Of a DNA stretch of 64,000 nt, positions 8,045-15,879 are shown piece after piece; within the stretch, counting starts at the first letter, position 1, and every line of letters starts with the position of its first letter. The stretch is from Kordia sp965283645 (GTDB lineage: Bacteria; Bacteroidota; Bacteroidia; Flavobacteriales; Flavobacteriaceae). Under the pieces are notes generated by a model. The model saw nothing but the letters and a program-made list of their open reading frames with translations. It made no database searches and was not told the DNA's origin. The position numbers and the translations under genes are program-made. The stretch spans positions 186,001-250,000 of the forward strand of contig NZ_CBDIPG010000001.1 in assembly GCF_965283645.1 (NCBI RefSeq), given 5' to 3'.

Positions 8045-9094
8045 ATGAAAGAAAATTTTGTAATTTTTTATTCTTGGCAATCCGATTTAGCTGGAAAATC
8101 AAATAGAAATTTAATAAATTCCAGTATCGAAAAAGCAATAAAAGATTTAAAGAAAAATAGCCAAAAGGAATTTAAACTTGAAATCAACCTTGATAGAGAT
8201 ACAAAAAACAAAAGTGGAAGTCCTTCAATATCAAAGACGATTTTTGACAAAATAGATATTTCAGATATTTTCATTGCCGATGTAACTATTATCAATAATT
8301 CGTTAATTAATAGAACTTTAAAAAACCGATTAAATCCAAATCCGAATGTTTTAATTGAATTAGGTTATGCAATAAATAAGCTTGGTTGGGAAAGAATTAT
8401 TTGTATTAACAATCAAAATTATGGAAAAAATGAAATTCTTCCATTTGATATTCGTGGTCACCGAATAACATCGTATGATAGCAAACATAAGAATAGTAAA
8501 GAACTACTAAAGTCAACTTTAAAGTCAGCTATTTCATCAATAATAAATGATTACACCAATATTGAGGACAGACACAAATTAACCGAACACAGTCGTCACG
8601 ATAAATTGATTTGGGAAAGATTTACTGCAATTTGCTCTGAAACAATGCTTTTTGACAGTATTTCTTTGGCTGTAAATAGTTTGTTTTCTAATAAGTATTA
8701 TTACGATAAATGGGACAGTTTTGCTAATTTTTATCGAACTTCAGACAATCATTTCATCGACCGAAACTTGCATCTTAAAACAAAGAAATTTTTACACGAA
8801 CTTGACAGATTTAATTCTATATGTATGACTCATTTTTTCTCGAAGAAAGATGATGCAATGGACGAAATTAGAGCAATGAAGTCGGCTGGAATTGAAATTA
8901 CGGAAGACATTAAACTTGAATACTATCAAAGAGTAATTTATATAATTAAAAAAGACCCTTACAGAGACGAGGAATGGCGAGACGCAGACAAAAGAAATAT
9001 GAGAGTACAAGATGAATTATTTGAAAAAGGAGAAGAACTCAAAAAAGCGTATCAAGACTTAGTGCTAGAAATTAAAAGAAAAGGGTTGAATTAA
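8045..9094 (+). CDS. TIR-like nucleotide-binding protein, candidate defence NADase
   Basis: 349 aa. Residues 1-150 form a TIR/CAP12-like flavodoxin-type domain: beta strand with FYSWQSDL (8-15), 'NLDRDT' (48-53), 'IADVT' (77-81) and 'NPNVLIELGY' (99-108), whose Glu105 sits where PF10137-type TIR-like NADases carry the catalytic Glu. The remaining 200 residues are helical, charged and unassigned, with no membrane segment, so an effector plus sensor or oligomerisation part is plausible. It is a one-gene cassette with perfect 9-nt flanking boxes. Anti-phage function is an inference from the family. It could also act in nucleotide metabolism. Confidence 0.65.
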   Translation: MKENFVIFYSWQSDLAGKSNRNLINSSIEKAIKDLKKNSQKEFKLEINLDRDTKNKSGSPSISKTIFDKIDISDIFIADVTIINNSLINRTLKNRLNPNPNVLIELGYAINKLGWERIICINNQNYGKNEILPFDIRGHRITSYDSKHKNSKELLKSTLKSAISSIINDYTNIEDRHKLTEHSRHDKLIWERFTAICSETMLFDSISLAVNSLFSNKYYYDKWDSFANFYRTSDNHFIDRNLHLKTKKFLHELDRFNSICMTHFFSKKDDAMDEIRAMKSAGIEITEDIKLEYYQRVIYIIKKDPYRDEEWRDADKRNMRVQDELFEKGEELKKAYQDLVLEIKRKGLN

Positions 9095-9102
9095 AAACTA
9101 CC

Positions 9103-9303
9103 GCCAACAATGTATATAAAACATAGCTATTATATGCTTTCCGAAAGGTTTTTGTATATTCAAGAAGACCGCCAAATTTTTAAATTTGGCTTTTAGTAAA
9201 ATAAAGATAAAGATAAAGATAAAAATTTAAAAATTCGGCTCGTGTATAAACCGAAAAGTTAGCGTTTATTTATACGCTACGTTCCATATACGGAGACGTT
9301 GGC
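9103..9303 (+). repeat. attC-like site, long (about 200 bp) class
   Basis: R''-like GCCAAC (9103-9108) pairs with R'-like GTTGGC (9298-9303). Further in, GTATAT pairs with ATATAC and AACATAGC with GCTACGTT (7 of 8). The centre has a palindrome GCCAAATTTTTAAATTTGGC and the phrase ATTCGGCTCGTGTATAA, both repeated in the sites at 17218 and 18039. A short GATAAA run (AAAGATAAAGATAAAGATAA) lies in the loop region. Confidence 0.75.
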
Positions 9304-9349
9304 AACAAGCTGAAGGAAAATCCTGCTAAACATTAAAATTGAGATAATT

Positions 9350-9667
9350 ATGATGAATAATCCGAATAATATTAAATTACCTGATGGACTTACAAAAAAT
9401 GGGTTTTCTGAATCAGATAAGGAAAATGACCAAATCGATAAAAATAAATTAGAGCATATTATTAATTTTATTGAACTTCGATTTGATAAAACAAAATCTA
9501 TAAATAAAAAGCGTTCAAGTTATGGATTAAAACATCTTGTTGAAAGAAATATTGACACGTACGTTTCAAATGGAGAATTAATTGCATCAATGATAATTTG
9601 TGACTACAAATACAAAGTTGACGGAATCAAATGCTATTTTAATGTTACTACTAATTCTGTAAAATAA
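9350..9667 (+). CDS. Hypothetical cassette protein, 105 aa
   Basis: Not recognised. Acidic N-terminus followed by 'SSYGLKHLVERNIDTYVSNGELIASMIICDY', a compact helical segment that looks like a conserved domain, then a short C-terminal strand 'IKCYFNVTTNSVK'. No signal peptide. It is followed after three bases by the 125-aa gene in the same cassette, so the two are probably co-transcribed and may work together. Two adjacent ATGs at 9350 and 9353 are possible starts. Confidence 0.6.
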   Translation: MMNNPNNIKLPDGLTKNGFSESDKENDQIDKNKLEHIINFIELRFDKTKSINKKRSSYGLKHLVERNIDTYVSNGELIASMIICDYKYKVDGIKCYFNVTTNSVK

Positions 9668-9670
9668 ATT

Positions 9671-10048
9671 ATGGAAAGAGAAATTAGAGAAAAATTAATA
9701 GAACTCGCACGAAAAAAAACACCTTGGACTTATTCTCAACTAAATGAACAACTATTATTAGGACTGAATTTTAAAAATGGTTATGATAGAGAACTAATTG
9801 GCGAATTCCTTGGCGATATTTCTATTTATGAATATGAGAAAGGAAGACCTTTATTAAGTTCTTTAATAATTCATAAATCCAATGACCGAGAACAAGGAAA
9901 TGGATTTTACAAACTCTGTAGCAAAATTTATGGAAAAGAATGGGAAGAGTTAAAAGCTGACAAAGATTTTGAATTAGAAAGAATGAAAGAGTGCTATTCC
10001 TTTTGGAAAGACAACGAAAATTACAAAAAATTCAAAAACGATTATTAA
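9671..10048 (+). CDS. Hypothetical cassette protein, 125 aa
   Basis: Not recognised. Mostly helical and charged. The middle 'GYDRELIGEFLGDISIYEYEKGRPLLSSLIIHKSND' looks like a small enzyme or DNA-binding fold in which a Glu, a Gly-Arg-Pro turn and 'SSLIIHK' are the conspicuous residues. The C-terminus (KDNENYKKFKNDY) is a charged helix. It starts 3 bp after the stop of the preceding gene. The pair forms a two-gene cassette whose ends match at 11 of 12 positions (9298-9309 against 10051-10062). Confidence 0.6.
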   Translation: MEREIREKLIELARKKTPWTYSQLNEQLLLGLNFKNGYDRELIGEFLGDISIYEYEKGRPLLSSLIIHKSNDREQGNGFYKLCSKIYGKEWEELKADKDFELERMKECYSFWKDNENYKKFKNDY

Positions 10049-10056
10049 AGCCTGTT

Positions 10057-10186
10057 GCCAACACCGTGTATAATTCATTGCTAGTTATAGCCTACTTACG
10101 AAAGTCCTCGCGGACTTTCTATCTGTGATTTATTTGCTAACTTTATTGCTTAAAACACGCAACTAATCTTATACAACAACGTTAGC
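10057..10186 (+). repeat. attC-like site, 130-bp class
   Basis: GCCAAC (10057-10062) and GTTAGC (10181-10186) form the ends. The interior hairpin GAAAGTCCTCGCGGACTTTC (10100-10119) is followed by TTTGCTAACTTTATTGCTTAAAACACGCAAC, an order also seen at 15724-15852. The right box continues as GTTAGCTAC, the exact complement of the box closing the next cassette. Confidence 0.75.
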
Positions 10187-10346
10187 TACAATTTGAACAA
10201 ATGAAATCCCCAGAAAAATATCGAACTAAACGTATATTGGTATATCGTTGAGATTATTGAAAAATGCGAAACTAAAACTGAATAAAAAATGTAGCCTTGA
10301 TATTCCAAATTGAAAGAAATTAAGTAAATTCACAAAAAATGAAAAT

Positions 10347-10580
10347 ATGTTATTAGATGCTATTTTAAAAGCAATTAAAGAGATTGAATCAATCGATGAA
10401 CGTTCAAAAGATATGAATCGAGTTTTGGAAAATTTGAAAGATACGGTTAACGTCCGAATGAAAGAAAATTTGATGGACTTTATGAGTGTCGGAGAGAAGA
10501 TGGGTTATGATGAAATTAAAAAACAGTTGACTGACTTGATTGGGTTTATTGATTCGGTAGAAGAAAAAAATAAAAAGTAG
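10347..10580 (+). CDS. Hypothetical cassette protein, 77 aa
   Basis: Not recognised. A short all-helical protein with heptad-like hydrophobic spacing (LLDAILKAIKEIESIDERSK), probably a coiled coil or helical bundle. No signal peptide. Start ATG at 10347 lies 160 bp from the recombination box. The leader between them contains a 16-codon ORF (10201-10251) that could be a relic or a leader peptide. Its stop codon overlaps the closing box GTAGCTAAC (10577-10585), complementary 9/9 to the opening GTTAGCTAC. Confidence 0.55.
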   Translation: MLLDAILKAIKEIESIDERSKDMNRVLENLKDTVNVRMKENLMDFMSVGEKMGYDEIKKQLTDLIGFIDSVEEKNKK

Positions 10581-10647
10581 CTAACAAAACATATATATAA
10601 CATTGTGTAAATCTGCATTAAAACGCAGTTTACACTTGACGTTGTGC
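10580..10647 (+). repeat. attC-like site, short class with CTGC-ATTAAAAC-GCAG hairpin
   Basis: GCTAAC opens and GTTGTGC ends the site. The centre is a strong hairpin: GTGTAAAtCTGC, loop ATTAAAAC, GCAGTTTACAC. The same hairpin occurs at about 12921, 14175 and 16656, each directly before an ACGTTG box. Confidence 0.7.
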
Positions 10648-10726
10648 GTCATACTGAAAAACAAAAATCAATATAAAACGGGACAGCCGAAAACCCGACC
10701 AAAGTAGGCTCTAAACAATCAGAATT

Positions 10727-11245
10727 ATGAAAAAAACAACCGACCGACTGACTTTTATCACTGCACTTTTTGTATTGGCTTTTACTTTCCAAAGTTGTGA
10801 ACAAAAACAAAAGGAAGAAACAAAAGAAGTTGAAAAAGAAGTAATAGTTAAATCCGAGAAACCTGAATATTTCCTATTGCGACCTGATGTAGAAAAGGCT
10901 TACGGATATTCTCACGCTGTAAAAATTGGAAATGACATTAAAGTCTCTGGAGCTGTAAGTATGGATGATGAAGGAAATCCAACTGCTGTTGGCGATATTG
11001 AACAGCAGATGAAAAACTGTTATGCTGATTTGGAAAAAATATTAAAACACTTTGGTTGCACATTTGATGATGTTGTAAAAGAAGATATTTTCACAACTGA
11101 TATGGCACAAATGCTGGAAAAATCAGCATATCGAGCTGAAATTTATAAAAACGGATTTCCAACTGGCTCTTGGCTTGAAGTAAAGGGATTGGCACTTCCT
11201 GAATTTATGGTTGAAATCGAGCTTGAAGTACATAAATCGGAATAA
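10727..11245 (+). CDS. RidA/YjgF-family lipoprotein
   Basis: 172 aa. The signal peptide ends in a lipobox FQSC (Cys24), followed by a charged EK-rich linker and a RidA-like domain from about residue 50: 'GNDIKVSGAVSMDDEGNPTA', 'MKNCYADLEKILKHFGCTFDDVVKEDIFTTDM', 'FPTGSWLEVKGLALPEFMVEIELEV'. RidA deaminates reactive enamine/imine intermediates in the cytosol; this protein would instead be anchored in the envelope. The Arg that binds the substrate carboxylate in classical RidA (in 'PARS.VEV') appears to be replaced in 'PTGSWLEV', so imine deaminase activity is doubtful. Single-gene cassette. Confidence 0.8.
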   Translation: MKKTTDRLTFITALFVLAFTFQSCEQKQKEETKEVEKEVIVKSEKPEYFLLRPDVEKAYGYSHAVKIGNDIKVSGAVSMDDEGNPTAVGDIEQQMKNCYADLEKILKHFGCTFDDVVKEDIFTTDMAQMLEKSAYRAEIYKNGFPTGSWLEVKGLALPEFMVEIELEVHKSE

Positions 11246-11256
11246 AAAGTACGAAC

Positions 11257-11389
11257 GCGCAACAATGTATTACCGCAATTATGGCAGATTTGACTACGTC
11301 CTAATCCACTCGGAATTGCTAAAGTCTGTGCTAAACAGAAAATTAACACACATTAACCCGTAACTGACGGTTGTACGAGATCGTTGTTT
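11257..11389 (+). repeat. attC-like site, divergent
   Basis: The left box GCGCAAC (11257-11263) pairs with the opening GTTGTGCGT of the same cassette at 6 of 7 core positions. The right end is GATCGTTGTTTGTCATTTAGAAA, where the trailing CATTTA(G) leader is shared with other sites. GTTGTTT does not fit GTTRRRY strictly. An alternative right box GTTGTAC is at 11370. Confidence 0.5.
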
Positions 11390-11436
11390 GTCATTTAGAA
11401 ACTGACATCATTTTTAACCTTTACAATATTATTTGA

Positions 11437-11877
11437 ATGAAAAAATTATGTTACTTTTTACTAATCGGAATTTTATTTATCTCCTGTTCATCTGATGACA
11501 ATCAGAACAACAATCCTGCACAAAGTTTAGATGAAATAATTCTTGAGAATTCTTGGTTTTTTCAACGACATGGAGAGATTTGTTCAAACGGATTTGATTT
11601 AGATGCTGGTGATCCATATGAATTTAGGTTTTTATCAAATAACACAGTTGAATTTACTGATCCTGGTTATTTAACAAGTTCGTCGTATGAATTGAATGGA
11701 AATCAATTAACTCTTGAGACTATCTATACACTTCCATCTGGCAGTATGCGAAAATTTATTGGGAATTACACATATTCAGAAATAAATGAGAATTTTACAG
11801 GAGATTCCACATTTACCGCTTATAATGACACTGAAACACTTTGGACTTGCGATGGAACTTCAAGTGTTTTTAGATAA
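11437..11877 (+). CDS. Lipocalin-like lipoprotein, 146 aa
   Basis: Signal peptide with lipobox FISC (Cys17), then an Asp/Asn-rich tether SSDDNQNNNP typical of Bacteroidota surface lipoproteins. The mature part, 'WFFQRHGEICSNGFDLDAGD...YEFRFLSNNTVEFTDPG', 'SYELNGNQLTLETIY' and 'NFTGDSTFTAYND', resembles the lipocalin-like (DUF4923/Lipocalin_4-type) single-domain barrels that begin with an 'L..xW' motif. Two Cys in the mature region could form a disulfide. Exact role unknown. Single-gene cassette. Confidence 0.7.
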   Translation: MKKLCYFLLIGILFISCSSDDNQNNNPAQSLDEIILENSWFFQRHGEICSNGFDLDAGDPYEFRFLSNNTVEFTDPGYLTSSSYELNGNQLTLETIYTLPSGSMRKFIGNYTYSEINENFTGDSTFTAYNDTETLWTCDGTSSVFR

Positions 11878-11895
11878 TTTAAAAATAAATAAAAA

Positions 11896-12031
11896 CGCCA
11901 CACAACAAAGGGAATAATTAATGGCTTTGACAAGTGTTTATTTGGGAAATTCCTTCGGAATTTTCTCGGGTTCGTTTTTGTTTACTAATTTAGTTGCTTA
12001 ACCGCGCAAACCATACAAGAATACGTTACCA
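11896..12031 (+). repeat. attC-like site, 130-bp class
   Basis: The left part CGCCACACAACAAAGGG and right part CCATACAAGAATACGTTACCA flank the hairpin GAAATTCCTTCGGAATTTTC, then GGTTCGTTTTTGTTTACTAATTTAGTTGCTTAAC, which matches the right arms of 4457 and 15724. The right box GTTACCAGCAAGC matches the complement of the next closing box at 10 of 13 positions. Confidence 0.65.
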
Positions 12032-12041
12032 GCAAGCTAAA

Positions 12042-12407
12042 ATGACGAACACACATAAAAATATCGAAACGCCATTCAATGACGAATTCTGTACTCAATT
12101 GGAATACCGACTTTGTCACGAATTGGAAAAATCGACTGACCCAAATTTAAAAGGATTTTGGTGTGACGGAATTTCTTGGTTTCCGACCGAAAATCAATTG
12201 ACGAATAAATACTTGAATGATAATCGGAAAATAGAAACAAAAGCTTGGATTGGTAAAGACGGAAAAGAAGAGTATCAAACGACAGTTGTATTTGGACAAG
12301 AAACCTTGAGCAAATACGCAAGAGGGTTTAATTTGACTGAAACAATTGCTCAATTGGAATTGAACTCGGAATGGATTGAAATTGACATTGAAAAACATGA
12401 CTATTGA
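12042..12407 (+). CDS. Hypothetical cassette protein, 121 aa
   Basis: Not recognised. Soluble alpha/beta protein: helix 'CTQLEYRLCHELEKS', then 'FWCDGISWFPTENQ', and strands 'ETKAWIGKDGKEEYQTTVVF' and 'WIEIDIEKHDY'. The frame is open upstream to 11994, but that part is inside the attC-like site; the ATG at 12042, 11 bp after the right box, is preferred. It looks like the immunity-type or DUF-type small acidic proteins common in cassettes. Followed after 12 bp by a second gene in the same cassette. Confidence 0.6.
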   Translation: MTNTHKNIETPFNDEFCTQLEYRLCHELEKSTDPNLKGFWCDGISWFPTENQLTNKYLNDNRKIETKAWIGKDGKEEYQTTVVFGQETLSKYARGFNLTETIAQLELNSEWIEIDIEKHDY

Positions 12408-12419
12408 TATTTTTCTGTT

Positions 12420-12692
12420 ATGAAAGCTCTAATTTCGGACTTAAGGAAAGCAGAAAGGATTTTATCTGAATATTCGGGAGGTTATTCGGGCGAACATTCA
12501 TCTGCAGAAGAGTTTCATAAAGATTTGGTTGACAGAATTACGAAATTGGAAAATGGAGATGAACAAGTAATTGATGATTTATGGATTTGGTTTGCACCAA
12601 CTTGCCAATGGGATGACTTTGTTGGAAATATTGATTTAGGAGAAAGAATATTTCAAAGATTGAACAGAATTAAAAATAAAGCCAGCAGGTAA
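12420..12692 (+). CDS. Hypothetical cassette protein, 90 aa
   Basis: Not recognised. Helical, acidic, with a tryptophan-rich loop 'IDDLWIWFAPTCQWDDF' flanked by two long helices. No signal peptide. The size and Trp-rich helical pattern resemble small DUF/immunity proteins. Second gene of a two-gene cassette. The stop codon TAA lies inside the closing box AGGTAAC (12687-12693), a common arrangement in compact cassettes. Confidence 0.55.
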   Translation: MKALISDLRKAERILSEYSGGYSGEHSSAEEFHKDLVDRITKLENGDEQVIDDLWIWFAPTCQWDDFVGNIDLGERIFQRLNRIKNKASR

Positions 12693-12957
12693 CAATCTAT
12701 ATAATACAAAATCAACTCTTTGAAAAAAACTCATAAAATCTAGAGTTGTAGATGTTAAAAACTGCACACGCCTTACCTATATAAAGTACATCCTTTTTTC
12801 ATTTCAAACGGATTTTAATGCTCATTTGGGCTCTTTTTTGAACTCCTGTTTTTTACTTGAATTTAATTTGTATTTTAGTCCAATTAAGAATGCAAAAAAC
12901 ATATATATAACATTGTGTACATCTGCATTAAAACGCAGTTTACACTGAACGTTGGCA
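12687..12957 (+). repeat. Composite attC-like region, long
   Basis: The closing box GGTAAC (12688-12693) of the upstream cassette pairs with GTTACC at 12025. About 270 bp later the right box GTTGGCA (12951-12957) opens the next cassette. Between them are an orphan left-type end (TTAAAAACTGCACACGCC near 12753), a 145-bp segment (12810-12954) repeated almost exactly at 14066-14212, and the CTGC-ATTAAAAC-GCAG hairpin. It may contain the remains of two sites and a lost cassette. Confidence 0.6.
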
Positions 12958-12997
12958 TTCATTGCGAAACTCATAAAAAACAGAAAATCTATATCCA

Positions 12998-13951
12998 ATG
13001 AGAATTAAGAATTTGAAAAATATAAAAGATTTACTCATTATAATTTACTTACTTAGCCTTAGTACTTCTTGTCAAGAAAGTAAAAGGTCAAATTTCACCT
13101 TACTTAGTGAGCAAATCCCGACTGATACCACATTGACTTTTGGAAAAGGTATTATTTCAACCGAACACTCTCATGAATCTTCGATTACTTTCAATTCGGA
13201 TATGACCAAGTTGTTTTTCACTCGTAGAAAACCTAAAGAAAAAAATAAAATTTACACCATGAAACTAATTGATGGTAAATGGTCAAAACCAAAATTAGCA
13301 TCATTTTCATTGAACAAAGAGTATTCTGATTATCGTCCTCGCTTAAATCCCAATGGAGATTTACTTTACTTTAGTAGTACAAGACCATTAAAAGTTGCTA
13401 TTGAACCATCAGGATCACATCAATGGTACATTAAAAAAAATGAAAGTGGATGGGGGAAACCCATTCCTTTAGAAGAGCCATTTGTAGATAAATCTATAAT
13501 TGATTTGACATCTTCTGAGAATGGTAATCTATATTTTACTTCAAATAAGAAAGATGCCAAGCCTCAAGATGAAGGAATTTATTATTCCATTAATCAAGAG
13601 GGTCAATATACAACTATTGAAAGAATGGGTAAGGAAATAAATTCTCCTGACAATTGGACTTGTTGCCCCTATATAGCACCAGACGAAAGCTATATTATTT
13701 TCGATAGTCCAAGAACTTCTGGATTTGGGGATGCTGATTTATATATCAGTTTTAATAAAAATGGCAACTGGACTAAATCTTATAATTTGGGCGCTAAAGT
13801 AAATACTAAATATGGTGAAGGTTTAGCAACTGTTTCACCCGATGGAAAGTTTTTGTTTTTTTATAGAAGTGAAGTGAATAATGGAGATATTTATTGGATA
13901 GATTTTATTCAATTAAAAAAAGAAATTCTAGAGAATATTAACTCCAACTAA
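12998..13951 (+). CDS. PD40 (WD40-like) beta-propeller lipoprotein
   Basis: 317 aa. Signal peptide with lipobox TSC at residue 25, followed by repeats of the PD40/TolB type: 'ESSITFNSDMTKLFFTRRK', 'YRPRLNPNGDLLYFSSTR', 'DLTSSENGNLYFTSNK', 'CCPYIAPDESYIIFDSPR', 'LATVSPDGKFLFFYRS'. Each has the 'P.G..L.F.S.R' core of TolB-like propeller blades. It probably sits in the envelope and binds a partner protein or peptide. OmpA-fused relatives in Bacteroidota carry extra domains, absent here. Single-gene cassette, one of the larger ones. Confidence 0.8.
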   Translation: MRIKNLKNIKDLLIIIYLLSLSTSCQESKRSNFTLLSEQIPTDTTLTFGKGIISTEHSHESSITFNSDMTKLFFTRRKPKEKNKIYTMKLIDGKWSKPKLASFSLNKEYSDYRPRLNPNGDLLYFSSTRPLKVAIEPSGSHQWYIKKNESGWGKPIPLEEPFVDKSIIDLTSSENGNLYFTSNKKDAKPQDEGIYYSINQEGQYTTIERMGKEINSPDNWTCCPYIAPDESYIIFDSPRTSGFGDADLYISFNKNGNWTKSYNLGAKVNTKYGEGLATVSPDGKFLFFYRSEVNNGDIYWIDFIQLKKEILENINSN

Positions 13952-14010
13952 CATCTGCATTTACTTAAAAACTAATACAGGTTTTTTAGATAACATAAAA
14001 ACAACGAAAT

Positions 14011-14215
14011 GGCAACAACCCGTATAATTCACTGCTAATAAAGGCTTATTTACGAAAACCCTCATGGATTTTAATGCTCATTTGGGCTCTTTTTTGAACT
14101 CCTGTTTTTTACTTGAATTTAATTTGTATTTTAGTCCAATTAAGAACGCAAAAAAACATAATATATAACATTGTGTACATCTGTATTAAAACGCAGTTTA
14201 CACTGAACGTTGCTA
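14011..14215 (+). repeat. attC-like site fused to a 146-bp direct repeat
   Basis: The left part GGCAACAACCCGTATAATTCACTGC is of the 130-bp class. From 14066 the sequence becomes a near-identical copy of 12810-12954, ending in the CTGTATTAAAACGCAG hairpin and GAACGTTGCTACTA. The two copies flank the PD40 cassette and could recombine to excise or duplicate it without an integrase. Confidence 0.7.
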
Positions 14216-14231
14216 CTAATTAAATACAACG

Positions 14232-15716
14232 ATGAACAAAATAACATCATTAATACTTCTTTGCTTAATAACAATTTCTTGTAAAACCAGTAAAATTGAA
14301 ATTTTATTAAAGAATGGATTACTTCTTGAAAATGCCACAATTATTTCGCCCGAAAATCAAACTTTAACAAAAGATAGTTATGTGGTTACAGATGGAGATG
14401 AGATTAAATATGTCGGAACTGACAAACCTACTTTAATTGGTAATTTTAAAACAATTGATGTAAAAGGAAAATATATAATTCCAGGACTAATAGACAGCCA
14501 CGTACACGTGACAAGTACGGATGCACTAACAGATAAAGAAGAAATCGAAAATCCTGAAATTGTAAATGATTTTAGAAATCAACTTCCTAAAAGTTATTTA
14601 TACTTTGGTTACACAACCTTAATTGATTTAGGTACTGCAAAACCTAAAAGGTTATCATTATTTAATGAAGCTAAAATTAAACCTGATTTATATTACGTAG
14701 GTGGAGGAGCTGTTATAGGAAATGGATATGGATTAACTAATTGGAATGATGAAATACCAAACTTTATTTATCAAGAAAATGAAGCATATCCTATACCAAA
14801 AAAGTACAATAAACAAAATCATTCACCAAATGCTGTAGTTAAGCGAATTGCTGAATCAGGCGCTATTGCAGTCAAAACATATTACGAACCTGGTTTTGAC
14901 CCAACTAAACCAGCATTTCCTGTTCCATCTGTACAACTGATGTCGGAATTAAAAGAAGAAACTCATAAGAATAATTTAGTTTTAGTTGCCCACGGAAATT
15001 CTATAGAGGCTCATCGATTTTTAGGAAATGTAGATGTTGATATTATTGCTCACGGCCTTTGGAATTGGGAAAAATACAGATTAGATAATACAAATGAAAT
15101 ACCTAAAGAAATAACTGAAATATTAGATGTTGAAATAAAAAACAATATCGGTTATATGCCAACCTTACAAGTAATTAATGGGTTAAGAACGCTCGCAAGT
15201 TCTGACTTCTTAAACAATCCTGAATTAAAAAATGTTCTTCCCAAAAATTTAATCGACTACTACAACGAGAATGCAAATAATATGTATACTTCTGTATTTG
15301 GAGACGCACCTAAAAATATTATTATAAACAATTTCAATCGAATTTCAAATCAAGGAAAAGCTGATTTAAAGTATATAAATGACCATAACGGTCTGATTTT
15401 ATTTGGTACGGATACACCTTCTTCACCTACATATGGAAATCCACCTGGCTATAATGGCTATTTAGAAATGTTAGAAATGAAAAATGCAGGAATTCCACTG
15501 AGTAAAATATTCACTTCTGCAACTATTGAAAATGCAAAAGCATTTAAAATTGATAACATTTATGGAACAATTGAAAAAGGTAAAAAAGCAAATATTCTTT
15601 TGTTAGACAAGAATCCATTAAAAGATATTTCCGCTTACAATAGTATCATAGAAGTAATTATTGGTGGAAAGGTTATAAATAGAAATCATCTTTCTGCGTA
15701 TAAAACTGAAGAATAA
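14232..15716 (+). CDS. Amidohydrolase family lipoprotein
   Basis: 494 aa, with a lipoprotein signal (LITISC, Cys17). Amidohydrolase features in order: the small beta domain 'LLLENATIISPENQTL', the metal-binding 'GLIDSHVHV' (H90, H92), 'IAVKTYYEPG' with the position of the carbamylated Lys, 'LVLVAHGNSIEA' and 'IIAHGLW' His ligands, 'LILFGTDTPSSP' with the catalytic Asp, and the terminal 'ENAKAFKIDNIYGTIEKGKKANILLLDKNPLKDI'. A binuclear metal hydrolase of imidazolonepropionase/prolidase-like type acting on an unknown amide in the periplasm is likely. The start is only 17 bp after the recombination box. Single-gene cassette. Confidence 0.85.
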   Translation: MNKITSLILLCLITISCKTSKIEILLKNGLLLENATIISPENQTLTKDSYVVTDGDEIKYVGTDKPTLIGNFKTIDVKGKYIIPGLIDSHVHVTSTDALTDKEEIENPEIVNDFRNQLPKSYLYFGYTTLIDLGTAKPKRLSLFNEAKIKPDLYYVGGGAVIGNGYGLTNWNDEIPNFIYQENEAYPIPKKYNKQNHSPNAVVKRIAESGAIAVKTYYEPGFDPTKPAFPVPSVQLMSELKEETHKNNLVLVAHGNSIEAHRFLGNVDVDIIAHGLWNWEKYRLDNTNEIPKEITEILDVEIKNNIGYMPTLQVINGLRTLASSDFLNNPELKNVLPKNLIDYYNENANNMYTSVFGDAPKNIIINNFNRISNQGKADLKYINDHNGLILFGTDTPSSPTYGNPPGYNGYLEMLEMKNAGIPLSKIFTSATIENAKAFKIDNIYGTIEKGKKANILLLDKNPLKDISAYNSIIEVIIGGKVINRNHLSAYKTEE

Positions 15717-15723
15717 ACTAGTA

Positions 15724-15852
15724 GTAAGTAACACCGTATATAATTTATTGCTTGCCTACTTGCGAAAGTCAGCGAAGACTTTCTTGGTCGGTAATTATTT
15801 ACTAAATTAGTTGCTTAAAACACGCAACAAACCATATACAAAAACGTTAGTA
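15724..15852 (+). repeat. attC-like site, 130-bp class
   Basis: Opening GTAAGTAACACCGTATATAA and closing CCATATACAAAAACGTTAGTA pair through ATATA/TATAT. The central hairpin GAAAGTCAGCGAAGACTTTC is the same element as at 10100. The right box GTTAGTAGC (15846-15854) is the perfect complement of GCTACTAAC (16637-16645), which closes the alpha/beta hydrolase cassette. Confidence 0.75.
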
Positions 15853-15879
15853 GCAATACAATAATCCTCTAAATTTAAT

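Noticed and set aside
11994..12041. N-terminal extension of the 121-aa cassette gene
   Set aside because: This part lies inside the attC-like site (right box at 12025), so the ATG at 12042 is preferred.
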